From Syngnathus acus (lineage: Eukaryota; Chordata; Actinopteri; Syngnathiformes; Syngnathidae), in the NCBI RefSeq assembly GCF_901709675.1, contig NC_051100.1, positions 5,394,001 through 5,458,000 of the forward strand: a stretch of DNA of 64,000 nucleotides, read 5' to 3'. This document shows, in pieces, positions 27,431-48,821 of the stretch. Each line of letters starts with the position of its first letter. Positions within the stretch are counted from its first letter, which is position 1. The position numbers were made by a program, and so were the translations under genes. Under the pieces are notes generated by a model that ran no database searches, was not told where the DNA came from, and worked only from the letters and a program-made list of their open reading frames with translations.

Positions 27431-30400
27431 TAAAGTATTGAAATGTGTGAAAAAAGTGGAAATTCTGCTCTTGACACCGCTTCATGTGTCACAAATTAAA
27501 AAACACCAAAGAAATAAACATGCTCACAGGTCAACCATTGAAGCTGCATTCGACATTGGGTTTATATTCGGGAATTAAGCATCGAGGTCAAGTTAATGCA
27601 GGAAATAAAATAAATAAAAAATGTACATGTATGTAAAGATTTTGAATGTTGGTGGCTCTGTGTAAGACTTGGGGAAAAATGCAACGTAAAAAAAAGTTTG
27701 TTGTCGAAATGTACTCAGCGTAAATGTGTTTCCTACAGGGGCCCCAGCAGAGTGAACTTTACCGGCTTTTGGAGCAGGCTGCTCCAGATGGCTGAATCCA
27801 GAGCAGCTCGTGGTAATGGTGGTTTTTGCAACCCAGATCCATTTTCCTGGTGCCCGAAAGCCCCCGAGATCTGTTTCCTTTGCTGATTACATTGGCCTCC
27901 CCCAGAGTTTTCCCCCCCAAAAGAGCAAAAAAAGACAACTGTTAGGAATGATTAACGGTCGTCCTCAACGGTTAGACGACTTCCACATCTTATTTCGGCA
28001 GAGCTCACACACAACAAGTGCTCATGTTATGATTACGGTTAGCAGTTGTTTTTTGCTTGGAATCTTCACATTGGCTTTACTTTCACAAAAGAAATGCCCT
28101 CAATGTGTTTCTTCAAAAAAGACAATAATGATGTCACTTAATGATTCACTGAGCTGCAGAATAATGAGCTGTCTCATTATCATTGATTTATATAAATGTT
28201 TGTCTGCACTTTCTTCCTACAAAGCAAGCGTATGTGTGCAATAATAATGAATTTGTGAACTGCAGGATTTGCAGGTATGTGTAGAGATTTTTTTTTTTCA
28301 TAAAATGTTTTAGCAAGCCAGCAATCAGTAAGTTGACACCGCTAAAGTAGTCAGTAAATGTAACCATGATTGATTTTATTATAGGTACCAAACTTTTAAT
28401 ATTTTTTTATGGAATCCATGCCCAATCAAACAGCATAAACATTTTGATCATAATGAGAACTCTATTTGCTGAAAAAAAAAAAAAACCACCCCCTCCCCCC
28501 GCCCACCACTACGTTGTTCCACCCCGTGGTCTCCATCTCATCACTGGTTTCTTTTCAAAACAGCCTCACAAACATCATGATTGATTCAGCTACTATCCTG
28601 CAGGATCTCTCAATGCCTGCCTGGGCTGGAGATTAATTTCATTTCCTCATCTTAATTTTTACTCATCGCCTCTCCATAAAAAGGCTAAATGTCAAGCATG
28701 CCTGACTCCTTCTAGTGACACGTCTATTCCAGCAGATAATTACCATAAGGAAATTGATGCTTTAGTGTGCATGGGGGAAATTTAATTTACCCCGACAACC
28801 TCACAGCATAATGCTTTCCTAAAGAAAGAGAATTTTTCACTTTGCAGTTGACGTTTTAGAGACTATTTAATGTGATTATCAGCCTTGAACATATTTGACT
28901 TATTAAGGTGCTCTAAGCAATTAAGTGCTACACCGTGCTCGTGCTTCCACATGTGAAACATTGAATACTGCTTAAGGATCCATGAAATAGGAAGCCGGAG
29001 TGTATTGTTTGGTAGTCGGCCAGCTACATCAGCCGCTTGAAAGCCCCCCCACCCCCCAACCCTAACCCCATATACTCGCCCAGTGATATTAATTACAGCA
29101 ACACGACTTTCTTCAGGTTGTTGATCAACCTCGAGGTTTCTGTTTACGATAAGACTTGATGATTGCCTGCTCAAACAGGAAGATTAATGTTCAATTCAAT
29201 AATTTCATCAAAGCTTGAGCTGGGACGCTCATTAACAGTGGGCAAGAGGGCCACAACTCACAGCACTGTTGTTATTTAGTTGGAAAAGAAAAGCATTAAG
29301 ATGACTGATGAAAAGTGAAAATGCTATTGGTCTTGTTCACTATTTTGTTCCTTAAAATGAAAGTTTGGGGCACCATTTGTTGAGTCATGAACAGATGCCT
29401 CAGATCATGCTGAGTCATATTTAAGTCCAAACATTCCCTCTGCACAACAGGGACCACCTATCTTGCTTTTTCATAGCAAACATGGTCAAAAATGAAGAAA
29501 AAGCTTCTGACCCAACACGAAGCATTGAGGAAGTCAGTGAGTGTTGTTGCAATCCACATTTAAGCCCAAAGACAGAGTAGGCCACATCACTCCTGCTTAA
29601 AGTTCCTCCTTTTGCAAGCAACTGCCTGAATGTTGTGCTTCTCAGGAGATAAGAGCAGCCTCCCACGAAAGGTGACTCAGCAATCCAGTACACGACCGCT
29701 CCTGAGATAAGACTCGGTGGGGCCTGAAGGTAGTGGAAGACTGGAAAATAATCCAAGATGAATTCATAACGCTCAAATTGAAGTGTTTATTAAACCAAAA
29801 AAATACAATAATTCAAAAGCTAAAAAATATAGCCAGGGGGATCATGTGACAAAATACTTACAGATATTGATATGACATTATTATTGGAGAACTGCGAATA
29901 AGGGGTGATTCAATTTGGCCAAGGCAGAAGTCATTATTTATTAAAAAACGTATCAATATTCATCTTCAAATCATATATATTTAAATCATTTCCTACACAA
30001 TATTAACACTCTTTACTTTGCTACTATATTACGTACGGCTGCAGTGTAAATGAGAGCTGGATTAAAAAAAAATAGACTACCTTTGTCTTGCTTGACTATT
30101 TATTTATGTATTTATTTATTTATTGTTTTTATGGCAATTCAAAACAATCCACATGTGTCTTGCAAAAATGTCTGTTCTTGTCACAAAATACCCCCGAGGA
30201 TCAAGTTACACCTGCTTTTTGTCCCTTTTGGAAGTTTGTCAAACTCAGTGCAGCTCTGCTTCCTCCATTTTGGATTTGAACACAGCCGATATTCTCCCAG
30301 CCAAGTCATGGGCGGAGAAACTCTGTGTAGTAAGAGTGCTTAAAATGTAAATTAGACTGTCACTTTACAATTGGACAAAATTCAGCTGGCCTGAATCACA

Positions 30401-30960
30401 GACACATTTTCAAGAAAAATGTAGTATAGATTTAATTTCATTGGTTGTTTAATTTCACACTTGATGAGTGTGCAGACACTCAGATGACCCAACAATTGGT
30501 ATACCAGCTAATAAGAAATCAATTTCCATAATATATCCCATGATATGATATAGCTTGTCTGATATGATCATGTTGTAATATGTCCGGATTTGTTTCACGA
30601 GACTATACAGTGGTTAATGAATGTACATTCAACTCATAATTAGCCATTTCTTTAATAACATATGGCATGTTATGTTTTGTTGACATTGTAAATTTTGATG
30701 AAGTAAACAGATTTTGCAGAATTGAACATGCATCTAATTGCATATGTATCCATGGAAAGACATTTAAAAGTTTATTCAGCATACTTTAACACCCATGGAC
30801 GGAACTTTGCCACTAAGGCGACGATTGCTACATAAGAGAAAAGAAACACGAAAAAAAGAAGAGTGGAAGAGTCATTAGGTGGAAATAGGAGTGTTAATTA
30901 TAGGGGATGCCGGTATAGGTGACAGAAGGGGTGCTGTCCAATATTCGAGTGAAAGGGTGA

Positions 30961-30977
30961 CCCCCCCCCCCCCCCCC
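30961..30977 (+). repeat. poly-C run (17 nt)
   Basis: An uninterrupted C run in a GC-rich patch. Such runs are prone to sequencing length errors. Confidence 0.9.
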
Positions 30978-31199
30978 AACGCGCCCCTTCCTCCTCCATC
31001 AGCATCCTCAGTGAGAATGAAATAAATAAACAATGAATGGTCCACTCCTCTTGCGCGCGCCTCATCCCATCTCATGCATGGCTGCCAGTAATGGTCTACT
31101 GGGTGTCAGCTTTTATTGGCACGGCACAAAGCAAGTGCCAAGACGCCCCACCACACAGCGGGCCTGTGGATAAAAGCAAGCAAAATGCCTCAGTCGAGG

Positions 31200-31352
31200 A
31201 CAGACTAGTCATGTTGGGCTGGAACGAGGAAGTGCAGTGGAGAGGGGAGGGACTGAGGGCGCAGTTCCATGGGGCCGCGGCGCTGCGACCTTCTGCACAT
31301 GGAGCAGGGGACAGTTGGAAGAACTTCATACTGCAAACTCAAGGAATAGCAG
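31200..31352 (+). other. candidate noncoding leader exon upstream of ikzf1
   Basis: A GC-rich, purine-biased block ends at AATAGCAG|gtaaag, a strong splice donor look-alike. It lies about 3.6 kb upstream of the first coding exon of ikzf1, which itself starts just after an acceptor. Ikaros genes have noncoding leader exons, so this is a plausible candidate. A second candidate with a weaker donor (GCTGG|gtaaat) lies near 34440-34560. No transcript evidence is available. Confidence 0.25.
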
Positions 31353-34300
31353 GTAAAGTGACTTCCACTAACTTTCAGCTCAGTGAGAATTTTGGCAGGA
31401 CAGGGATAAAGTCCGAGAAAGGCGCGGTGAGATCCTCTTAAGAGTTTTTTAGGGGGCATGCACCTGCTGGAAAAGACTCCTGTAGAGTTTGGCGGCTGCA
31501 GGTGCATCATCTCATCCCGTTTGACACGCGCGCTTTTCTCTGCTGCTACATCGCACTAACACGCCATGCTTGACTAACACTGGAAATGAAAGACTTTTTC
31601 TCTTAATCGCATTTCTTCCACAAGATTCGCAGAAATTAGAGGAAGCTTTTTGGCAGTTCCCATTTTCCATTATTTTTTTTTAGGAACAATGTGAATCCAT
31701 ATTTTCAAAATTTCTCATAAAAAAGATGCTTTTTTTTTTAGCTTTCACAATTTTAATTGCTTATCCTGACATCTTTATCTGTTTTTCTATTTCTGTTGTA
31801 GCACCTGTTGCAGATGTGCCGCACCACTGCATTGAAAGCACGCTTTAAGAATGCAATAATTGTAGCTTTTTATTTTTATATTTTTGCACAATTAAGGTGT
31901 TAATGTGAAAATATATCAGTACGGCTTAAACAGGAACCTTACCATGACACGAAAAGATAATCCGTAGATAAATATATGAACATTTCCTGCACGTCTAAGC
32001 TTGTTTTACATTTTCATCAAATTGTTTAAATGGAAGAAACTTGTGTAAAATCTTACCTTTTGTAAGACATTAATTTTTTTACAGAAAAGTAAAAGATTTT
32101 AATTTGATTTAAAAAACACACTGGAATTTTGTGCTTTTGAACTTTAGCAACTATGTCAAAAAATATGTGACATTGGCATTTTACAAATACGTAATGACAT
32201 TCTGAATGTACTTGACAAACTATAACAGCTCTTCTTTAATTTTAATACATATTTAAGAAAAAAAATTCTTTAGGTAATTTTCAAGCAAGGAACAAAACAG
32301 GGAAATTTACAATCTTACAAATTGAAATTAACACCAGAAAATCTGACACTTTACAATATAAGCAACACTTCCCGAAAAATAATTTCAGTTTTCCGTCTAT
32401 TTAAAACTTGGAAACACACCTGCGCAAATGACTTTTTTTTTTCGATAGAAAGAAGCAGAAGTGCTGCAAATGTGTGCCTCGTGTCTGCTGTCAGAAGAAA
32501 GAGAAGTAGGAGGCACTGCAAGACACCCACTTATTAAAATAATTGTATTGTCTGAATAGCAGACTAGTGAAGTGTGTCACATGCAAATGAAGGAAACTTC
32601 TCTTGAGTGCACTTTTACTCCCCCGTTGCCCCCTCACTGGGCCCCCCCAAGAACACATCTGCTAACTCCGCTGATATCATCCATACATTTCACAAATTAC
32701 TGATGCGAAGCTCCTTAAGAACACATGTACGCAGGAGGTGAAAGCTGAAAACTTGGTTCCCTAATTATTTATAGAACCCATCGCGTCATGACTTATTTTA
32801 AATCACATTTTCAAAGTCACATTTAAATATAGTGTTTGTCAAATGTCACTGAAAAAATGACTGTGAACATAAGAACAAAGATAAATAGTCCAATGTTCTA
32901 AACTTTAATTTATTTGATATATATTATGATTGATTTCAAACAAAATTATTGGTTGGTTATTATTATTGCTTCCCAAATATTCAAATTTAGTTTCATTTAA
33001 TCGACTGTGCTGGCAGCAATTGTATTTTTGAGTGCGTGCGTGTGTCTGTATGTGTGTGGGTTTATATGCACGATCCAATAAGATCCAAAATAAGAATTGT
33101 ACCAAAAATTCTGACATTAATTTTGAATAGCAGAAAGGTGTATATGTATTTGTGTTAGTTTAGAATAGCAAAGAGATATTTTTAATTAATGTTACCTAAT
33201 TCACTTTCGGTCTGATGCGGTGCAATTCAACATAACTGTAAATAAAAACCAATTTTTTTTTTTTTAAAGTACAAGTTGGACTTGAATATCTATTAACGTT
33301 ATTGTACACAGATCTTGTATTGAATTTTAATAATTTTATGCCTTGACATTCCAATGCTTGCAATTCATTTGCTATCATAGAAACACATACGCACATTCAC
33401 ACGTGTCTGTTTGTCAGCTCCGTTTCGGGTATCCAGAATATACTGGTGTGGTCCTCAGTATCTGTTAACGGTTTCGCTCTTTCTCATCTCCACCCTTCTT
33501 GTTGGCGTAGCTACTTTGCACCTCTCTATGTGAAGAAGCCCCCCACCCTTTCCACCAGCACATAAACACTAATGTATAGACACATGCAAGCCTCATGTCA
33601 ACCCACAAGCCTCTTCCTGTCTCTCCTCACTAACACTCAGATCAAAACTTTTCCAGTGCTTCTATATGCACGCACGCACGCACCCACTTCAAACTTCCTG
33701 GCTATACTAAGTGCGCACCATAGTTTCCAGACGTCTTTGCAAGTAGGTTTTGGCTGAAAGTGTCAACGTGCCCCCACCAACACATGGGTGATTCCCCTCG
33801 CACCATCTGCCCAGAAAAAAGGGCACGAGAGAATACATACCCCCCTTTTACCCCGACCTCCAAACTCCAGATGCAGAAGGTCGGTGGAGCACGCAACACC
33901 CTGCGTGATCTGTGCAGTTAATCATCTGCACCAGCAACCTTTGCCCCCCTTCCTTTCTTAACAGTTGGGTGTCTGCACAAGCTCCTGACTTGACTCCGCA
34001 AAATGCTGTTGCGTTGCGACACAAGCCCTGTCGCTTCCCACTATTTGTTCCAAATGTGTGGAGCCATCTGTTAGTGAAACAGGAAGGCCTAGGTTCCCCT
34101 TCTCCCTTGGGCTCGTTTCGCTATTTTCAGGAGCTTCACTTCTCCCTGTGTGGCTGCTTGGACTGGGCAGCGGCTCCACCGAGGGCTTCTTGAAGTGGCG
34201 GAGCCCGTGCCGAGGCTGTCGGGGCCCATCTGCTTCAGGCTGGAGGGCCATCCATTATTAATGGGGCCACGATCACTGGTGACTCCTCAGATATTCAGCC

Positions 34301-34986
34301 CTGGCCGAAGGAGCGGCGTCTCTGGACTCGGCTGCCTTCTAAAGAACCAATAAAGACAACTTCTCCATCCGCCATCCTGTTGGTCTATTATCTCTCCACC
34401 TTCCAGTTGCATTTGCTCTCTTGACTTCTCAGTTCTTCCCCGCGATTGCAATCTATTCCACCGCCGAGATGTCAATCGCCCTCGCCCTCGCCTCGTCTCT
34501 TTTGGGTTCCGAACGCGAGCGCGTCTGTGGCGAGACTGCGGACTCAGCCATGCGTGCTGGGTAAATTAGAGAGAACATGAGCGTTGATCAGCTGAGCACG
34601 GCAAGCACCCACATCCTCAGTGACCTGAGGCCAGTTAATTTTCTGCTTAATTTTGCCGCGGTCACTTTGCATTTTTTAGATGATTACGTGGCAGGAAATT
34701 AACAATAAATAACAAATGTGGTCTGAAAGGCTATTCCCGGCAAGCCCGCCTTATATCGCCGGGCCGCTCTCGGATCTCCGTCGGACTTGTAATGAAATTG
34801 TCTGTCATTCTTTGCAAACTAACGCGGGCGACAAGAGTGACAAGAGCGATCTCACCGGGGTGACATAGCGAGAGTGCACCCTTTACCCCGCTCCAGCTTT
34901 GTATAATGTTTCCTCTGCCAACTCATGATTAAATGTACGTACTTTTTACATCTCAATTTGTTCCTCCATTAGAGTACTTGCACCGC

Positions 34987-43081
<8,095 letters not shown>

Positions 43082-43850
43082 CCCCTGAAGACCACAACAT
43101 ACACACGTATAGTAAAAGCAATGCCTAGAAGTGTATCATGTGAAATACACAGTTGATGTGTGAAAGTGTGATTTTATACAGTGTGCATGTTTGTTAAATA
43201 CAGAAGCCATCCAAATCTCATTTCATGAATTTGTGTAAATAGGTAACTAAATGGTGTTCAGTAAAGAAAAAATGGCAAAATATTGTGCCGAAACAGCATC
43301 ACATCTTACAGTATGTAAAGTAAATGTTCTTATGTTATATTGTGTGTATGTATGGATTTTTTTCCCCCCTTATAACAAGCAGCAACTTTATTTTCTAGTT
43401 TTTGATTAAAAAAAAAAAGATCTGTGTTTTTACAGGTGTGTTAAGTGATGGAGACAAAAACCAAAACAAAATACCATATCTGTACAAAATGCAGTCAATC
43501 AAAAATGTCGATGTAGATATAACTCAACTCAAGTTCTTTTTCCAACTATGTGCAACCCACATATTATTTATACTACATTTACTTGCCATTTTTGTTTTTG
43601 TATTTATTACAGTAATTGGTGTTTGTCAATAGAATAGTTGCCAGACCTCCTGTTCAACTGTATTAAATGTGTTTATAGTGAAAACATGACTGCTGCTCAA
43701 CGGCAAAGGTGAGGAAAATGCTGTACTGGAGATTTGGTTCATTTCTGTCCATTTAGAATTGTTTTCCTCACGAGATAAAAGCCTTTTGAGGCTTAGTGGG
43801 AACTTTATGCTCACAAAATATCAATAAAGGATATTTTAAATAAGCCATAA
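43082..43850 (+). other. ikzf1 3' untranslated region
   Basis: It follows the TGA at 43079-43081. The poly(A) signal AATAAA at 43823-43828 is the most likely end. Confidence 0.55.
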
Positions 43851-46091
43851 TAATGTCAGATTTGTTTGTTTTCCTGTGTTTCCTATAATGAGATTAAATA
43901 GGTTGAAATTTGAGGAAAAATAAAAAATGAATGACACATATTTAATGTTTTTTCTTACCATACATATTAAATGAGAGCATATTGTCTATCGTAAAATATA
44001 ATTCACCTCGTTCCAGAGCGTCACAGTGTAATATACTAGCAGAAGCGGAAAGCAGCTGTGGCCAACATCGCCGCTCCACGCTTGACTGGGACCAAACAGG
44101 GGAGGGAAGGACATTTGCATTACAGCTCCCTTCATTTTAAAATACTCCCTTAAAGCATCAATAAGTAGTCATTTCACCTTAAAGTTAACCAATTCAAAAT
44201 GAGTTTGTAGCAGAATAGTTTGTGAGCAAATGTACTAATGCACAGTAAGTACAGCAAAAAAAAATAAAAAATACAGGTATTTTTGAAAAAGACCAATAAA
44301 AGTATCATTAATTCAACTCAAGTTAAAATAATACAGATACAATACATGGACTGAAGTAATAAATTAGGCTTTACAGTAAACAAAAACCATTCTGATAAAT
44401 TTTGGTGATGCCTAAATCTTTATTTTGTACTTACAAATGCTTACTAGTGTATCTATATTTGGATTACTAGTAGCTTTGAGTGATTTTTACTTCCTATAGT
44501 GTGAACGTGCTTCTGCTGGCGGCCTTCTCACACACACACGCACGCACACAAGCATTGTGTCCCATTAATGCGATGTGACAGGAAGGCATTAAATGTTGAC
44601 ATTGCAAATTTGTTCACCATTTTCACCTTGCTTCTTGAGATGTGCCTCTGACAGTGGGACACGTGTACACAAGCAGACTCGACTCTTTTAAAAAAAAAAA
44701 AAAAAAAAAAAGCAATTCAATTCAGGTTATACTGTCTTTGTTGTACAAGCACTAAACAAAATAGAATAAGAGAAATCCAGTCTTAAGGTTTGGGGAGGGA
44801 AATTCAAATTAGTGTTGTTTCCAAATATTTTGTGTTGAACTTTAAAAGTGACCAAAATGAAATATAAAATATTTTTAAAAAAAAAAGAAATATAATATAT
44901 ATATATATAGTTTCATTACTGTCTCTTTATTCTAAATATTGATCACCTTAAAAAAAAAAAATCTTAGTCTTAGAATTTCAGTGGTTAAAATTTTAAATTG
45001 ACAAAAGAGATTTGTTGAAAAACTTAAGCCATTAATTCAAACGGTGTGCAATACGCAAAAACAATCTCAGATTCTACTGGCCACAGTAGAAATTAAGAAA
45101 ACAAGCTAACACCATATGTCACCGTTTGGAGTCCATACTCAGTGGATCCCAGGCAGCACCAGAGAAATTCTGTGCATCTGTCCTAGTCCAGCTGTGAGGG
45201 GTCCCCCGTGATGCCAACTGGGAGGCGGGGGTGTTGACCACCGTCGCACGCTGGCCAAACCAACAAAGTTTAAATACAGTGGCCAGCCGCACAAGTCTTA
45301 AATATTTATGAGGGACGTGACAAAAAGATGAAAAATAAATGAATGTCGTTTTTTCATGGCCTTCCAGATTTGCAAAGATCATTTCATTAAAATTACATGA
45401 CAATTTCATTTCATGTGTGCACTCTATAAGTGTCCCCTTCCAGAGGGGCGTGCGTGTGACCGACCGACCGACCAAACTCTTGGCTCATAACACTTCATCA
45501 GATTGCGGTCACATTCACTTTCTTAAGACTGCTGTCCAGGAAGGTGGGAGGAATCATGTGAGTCACTCACTCTGAATATTGTGGAACACTTGCACACTGA
45601 GCGGAATGTTCGCAGTAACCAATCAGCCGGCCGGTGCTGCTGTCTTTATCGATGACAGGAAGAGAGGAACGCAAGAGGACAGTTTTTAGGATGGCGAATT
45701 TCTTACGCAACTTCCGTGGACACGATTAACACATCCATCTTTTGGAGTGTGTTACCGGTGTCACACAGATGCATGAGGCAAAGACTCATGACACAATACA
45801 CTGCTTTGTTTTATACGTATTTCTGTGTAGGCCTACAGTGCTGTAAATATTTTTATTTTGTTATATTTTAGAAAACACTGCAATAGTTTTACATTGGAAC
45901 ATTTGTGACAAGAGCCACTTAAGTAGTTCAGAAAAAAAATAGAAATAAACCTAAACAGCAACATGTGCACATTTGCTTAGTAACCAGGGAAAGAATATTT
46001 GTCCAACTGTCCGATGAAGTGAAACAAAATCCAAGCCACTTGTAAGCTTTAATGAATGGTGTATTTTTTTTAATTTTTTTAGCTAAGGCCA
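43851..46091. other. convergent spacer between ikzf1 and fignl1, including fignl1 3' UTR
   Basis: AT-rich sequence with poly-A runs (44690-44712) and CA-rich patches. On the minus strand a poly(A) signal (TTTATT on the + strand at 45852-45857) may end fignl1. A promoter-like patch at 45590-45720 has aaccaatca (CCAAT box) and precedes a 12-codon frame only. No gene is supported. Confidence 0.45.
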
Positions 46092-48008
46092 TCATCGACC
46101 ACTTCCAAATGTCTTATTCCACTCCTCATACAGCTCCAGGTCCTTGGATGAGACGCTGGGTCGCACGGTCTTCAGAGCGTCTTGGAAGTCGCTGTAGAGG
46201 ATTGGCCGTACCTGATCCGCCGTGATGGTGGCGATGTCGTCGAGCTGAATGCTGCGAATGGGTCCCAAGGCCGCCTCTCGGCACAGTTGTGTCATGTCTG
46301 CCCCGGAGAAGCCGTCTGTGTTGGCGACGATGCGTTCCAGTTCTTCCGCTATCAGCTGGTTCTTCTCTCGAGACATGAGGTTGGTGACTATCTGCTGCCG
46401 GGCGGGGCCCTTGGGGAGGGGGATGTACAACCTCTTGGCCAGGCGACGACGGGCAGCCTCATCTATTTCCTGAGGTCGGTTGGTGGCCCCCACTACCAGG
46501 ATGCGGTCTTCTGCTGCCGTGGTGGCGCCATCCAACTGAACCAGAAACTCCGTCTTGATTCTGCGTGACGAATCGTGCTCCCCGTCAGTGCGCTGGGACA
46601 ACAGCGAGTCGATTTCATCGATGAAAATGACAGCGGGCTGGTGACAGCGGGCGATGGCAAACAAGGCCCGCACCATTTTTTCACCTTCACCCACCCATTT
46701 GGATGTGAGCGATGACGCGCTGATGCTGAAGAACGTCGCTCCTGACTGGCAGGCGATGCATTTGCCTATCAACGTCTTCCCGGTCCCCGGGGGTCCAAAC
46801 AGGAGTATTCCCTTAGGTGGACCCCGAAGGCCTGTAAAGATGTCAGGTCTCAACATTGGCCAAACAACAATCTCCTTAATGGTGGTCTTAGCAAACTCCA
46901 GGCCTGCTATGTCCTCCCACACCACAGGAGGGCCGTGGTCCATGATCTCACTCATGATCAATTCCACTATCTTTGGCTCAAAGTTTTTCAGTCGTTCATC
47001 CAGAATCTGAGGTTGCTGATTAGAGTTGGGTCTTGAAGCACCCTCCTCTTCGCCCTGCCGCGGCATAGGAGACACAAATTTAGAAAAAGCCCCTCGAGGC
47101 CTGTTGGCTCCCAGGGATTTTTTCACAGGTGCTACAGCGGCAGACGTTGCTCCTCTTTGGGGCTGACTGGAATGTTTCTTGTGTTGGTCCACAATGAGTT
47201 GCTCACGGGCCGATTTGAAGTTACATGGAGGTCTTAAGTCAGCCCCTACTTGTGTCCCCCTGCCTTCACTTGCATCATTGTAAAAATTCTTCCGTTTTGA
47301 TGGATTGGAGGTCGAAAATAAACTGGATTGGGAGTTGCTCCCAGCAGGCCGCCCGTTGCTCTGAGGGGGCCCTGACGAAGAATGACTAAACACCGGCTGG
47401 ACTCTCGTGTTTGAACTGGAAGATGAGTAGATATTATCTAACATTCCCTCAGACGTTTTAGGTCTATCTACAGAAAGAGTGGCTGTGTTGTCAACCTCTA
47501 CTTTGGCTTGTGGTGGCCAATTAGTTTTGAAGGCCGTGCCTTCTGACTTGCCAGCAGCAGTGGAAGCAGACAAGGAGCTGCTGATGCTGCTGCTCTCTTG
47601 TCCAACAGATATGCTAACATCTGCTGGTGCCACGAGGGAGCCTTCTCCCCCTGCCCTTGCCTGAATCATATTCTGCACGCAGGGCAAGTCAAGCACATGT
47701 TCCACAGTGAGGGACGATTCCCATTTGTCACTGTGGTTCTTCTGATTGCGGGCCAGATGAAGCGCGCTCTCTGCATAGTTGTTAAGCCCCGTGCGAGGGT
47801 CATCCGAGTCCAGCACTGCAGCATAACGCTGTGAGTAGGTCCTGAGCAGGTTGCCTGTGGCGGCCTCTGAGAGGTGGGAACTTGCCCATGCATACTGAAT
47901 GGAGAGGATGTGGGCCCGGTAGGCATCGGCCGTCTGTTCAGGTGTACAATTGCCAGATGAAATGTCAAAGGACCTCCTCTGCCATTCGTCCAGGTGTGCA
48001 CCACTCAT
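46092..48008 (-). CDS. fignl1: fidgetin-like protein 1 (AAA+ ATPase), single coding exon
   Basis: 638 aa, against 674 in human. The start was set at ATG 48008 ([14 protein letters not shown]), because it aligns with the human N-terminus and lies 17 nt inside a splice acceptor (cttcttcaccag, exon from 48025). The open frame continues upstream to 48128 only through intron-like sequence. An N-terminal helical region covers about 1-120 ([12 protein letters not shown]). A serine-rich linker follows, and a RAD51-binding-type segment keeps FVSP at 311-314, where human has FVPP. The AAA+ domain starts at about 355, with Walker A GPPGTGKT at 405-412, Walker B VIFIDE at 460-465 and an ARRRL segment near 520. 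The C-terminal Vps4-like helix ends in [11 protein letters not shown]. Human FIGNL1 acts in the nucleus in homologous recombination and dismantles RAD51 filaments. Confidence 0.96.
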   Translation of the reverse strand: MSGAHLDEWQRRSFDISSGNCTPEQTADAYRAHILSIQYAWASSHLSEAATGNLLRTYSQRYAAVLDSDDPRTGLNNYAESALHLARNQKNHSDKWESSLTVEHVLDLPCVQNMIQARAGGEGSLVAPADVSISVGQESSSISSSLSASTAAGKSEGTAFKTNWPPQAKVEVDNTATLSVDRPKTSEGMLDNIYSSSSSNTRVQPVFSHSSSGPPQSNGRPAGSNSQSSLFSTSNPSKRKNFYNDASEGRGTQVGADLRPPCNFKSAREQLIVDQHKKHSSQPQRGATSAAVAPVKKSLGANRPRGAFSKFVSPMPRQGEEEGASRPNSNQQPQILDERLKNFEPKIVELIMSEIMDHGPPVVWEDIAGLEFAKTTIKEIVVWPMLRPDIFTGLRGPPKGILLFGPPGTGKTLIGKCIACQSGATFFSISASSLTSKWVGEGEKMVRALFAIARCHQPAVIFIDEIDSLLSQRTDGEHDSSRRIKTEFLVQLDGATTAAEDRILVVGATNRPQEIDEAARRRLAKRLYIPLPKGPARQQIVTNLMSREKNQLIAEELERIVANTDGFSGADMTQLCREAALGPIRSIQLDDIATITADQVRPILYSDFQDALKTVRPSVSSKDLELYEEWNKTFGSGR

Positions 48009-48302
48009 GCCTGGGCTGTTCCAGCCTGGTGAAGAAGATGGGGCAAAAGTGATGAAAAATGCAAAACTTGTGCAAAAAAAACATGGCAACATGTAACCTG
48101 CAGCTTTATGATACTGCAAACATAACATAAAAATTTAGCAAGCGCTGCTCTGCTTATAATAGCCCAATTCATTTGATTTCTTTCAAATTATATAAACTAT
48201 GAAATGACAGGTTGTATAAATAAATACACTACGGCACGTACAATCTACACGGTGAGTTAAAAGGCATGCAACGCAAAGCTAGCAAATAAGCGTCTTGCTT
48301 AC

Positions 48303-48450
48303 TATTGACGGTATGCTCTCACGACTTTGTTACGAAATATAATTCCCAGACAAGCTAGTATCACTCGTACGAAACGTACAGTTTAAAACGTACGTTTGCA
48401 AAACTATTTGTTCCCGCCACCATTTGCTTCCTGTACCGCCCAACTTCCGG
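48303..48450 (-). promoter_or_regulatory. candidate proximal promoter/leader exon of fignl1
   Basis: The + strand carries TTCCCGCC (48411-48418, E2F-like), a CCACCATTTG YY1-like word and ACTTCCGG (48443-48450, ETS-like), a cluster typical of vertebrate TATA-less promoters. On the minus strand a donor-like GTCAATA|gtaagc lies at 48303/48302, which could splice to the acceptor at 48026. Use is inferred. Confidence 0.4.
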
Positions 48451-48687
48451 TCGCGTTGAATATTTTTGTTTTTTTTCCAAACCTACAGTGAACGCTAAAC
48501 AACACTATTAAATGGGAAAATTATGTTGGAGAAAAAGAAAAAAAAATCGAAGATTCGGAAAGTAGGTACTCGCCCCACAAACACACACATGTCGAAACTT
48601 TAAGCATCACCTCGAGGAAGCACAAACACTTAATCACCCAGCCGACTAATTTACTCACAATCAATACAATTAATTTTGTACACTTAC

Positions 48688-48790
48688 CAAAGCACTCGAA
48701 ATGTCAAACTTGTTTTGAAGTTACAATCACCGTTGCCGTCTGTTTCCGGAAATCTGTAGTGCCATCTTGTGTTGGAAAAGGCATAAAGCA
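48688..48790 (-). other. candidate distal 5' UTR exon of fignl1
   Basis: The minus strand ends in GAGTGCTTTG|gtaagtg, a consensus splice donor at 48688/48687, which can join the fignl1 coding exon at 48025. A ZNF143-like element lies just upstream (48822-48840). The transcription start is inferred to be near 48750-48790. Confidence 0.45.
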
Positions 48791-48821
48791 TTTTTAAATG
48801 TCCTTTACCCCCTTTCCCATT

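Larger units (their letters stand above)
14846..34972. other. 20-kb intergenic region between vwc2 and ikzf1
   Basis: No conserved multi-exon gene was recognised. Human ZPBP and SPATA48 sit in the equivalent interval, but nothing here resembles the parts of those proteins I know. The region contains repeat fragments (14957, 17520, 23331, 25372, 26775, 27300), microsatellites, one orphan coding-like frame (26178), and GC-richer blocks at about 31000-31510 and 33480-34870. Those blocks could be leader exons, enhancers or promoters of ikzf1. Conserved noncoding elements may be present but cannot be recognised without alignment. Confidence 0.5.

Noticed and set aside
29041-29069. Telomere-like ccctaacccca word
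   Set aside because: Only one unit in a C-rich patch, not a telomeric repeat array.
31037-31441. 134-codon open frame upstream of ikzf1
   Set aside because: No recognisable domain, low conservation-like signal, and overlapping open frames on the other strand, as expected of a GC-rich block.
32581-32588. Octamer ATGCAAAT upstream of ikzf1
   Set aside because: Such 8-mers occur by chance in 64 kb (another at 281-288). No cluster supports a functional site.
33912-34353. Several overlapping open frames on both strands
   Set aside because: GC-rich noncoding composition reduces stops. No splice or domain support.
45690-45731. Short frame MANFLRNFRGHD after a CCAAT-containing patch
   Set aside because: It ends after 12 codons, has no good donor and no recognised protein.
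48009-48128. N-terminal extension of FIGNL1 from ATG 48128
   Set aside because: The extra 40 residues come from intron-like sequence upstream of a splice acceptor and have no counterpart in human FIGNL1. ATG 48008 matches the known start.
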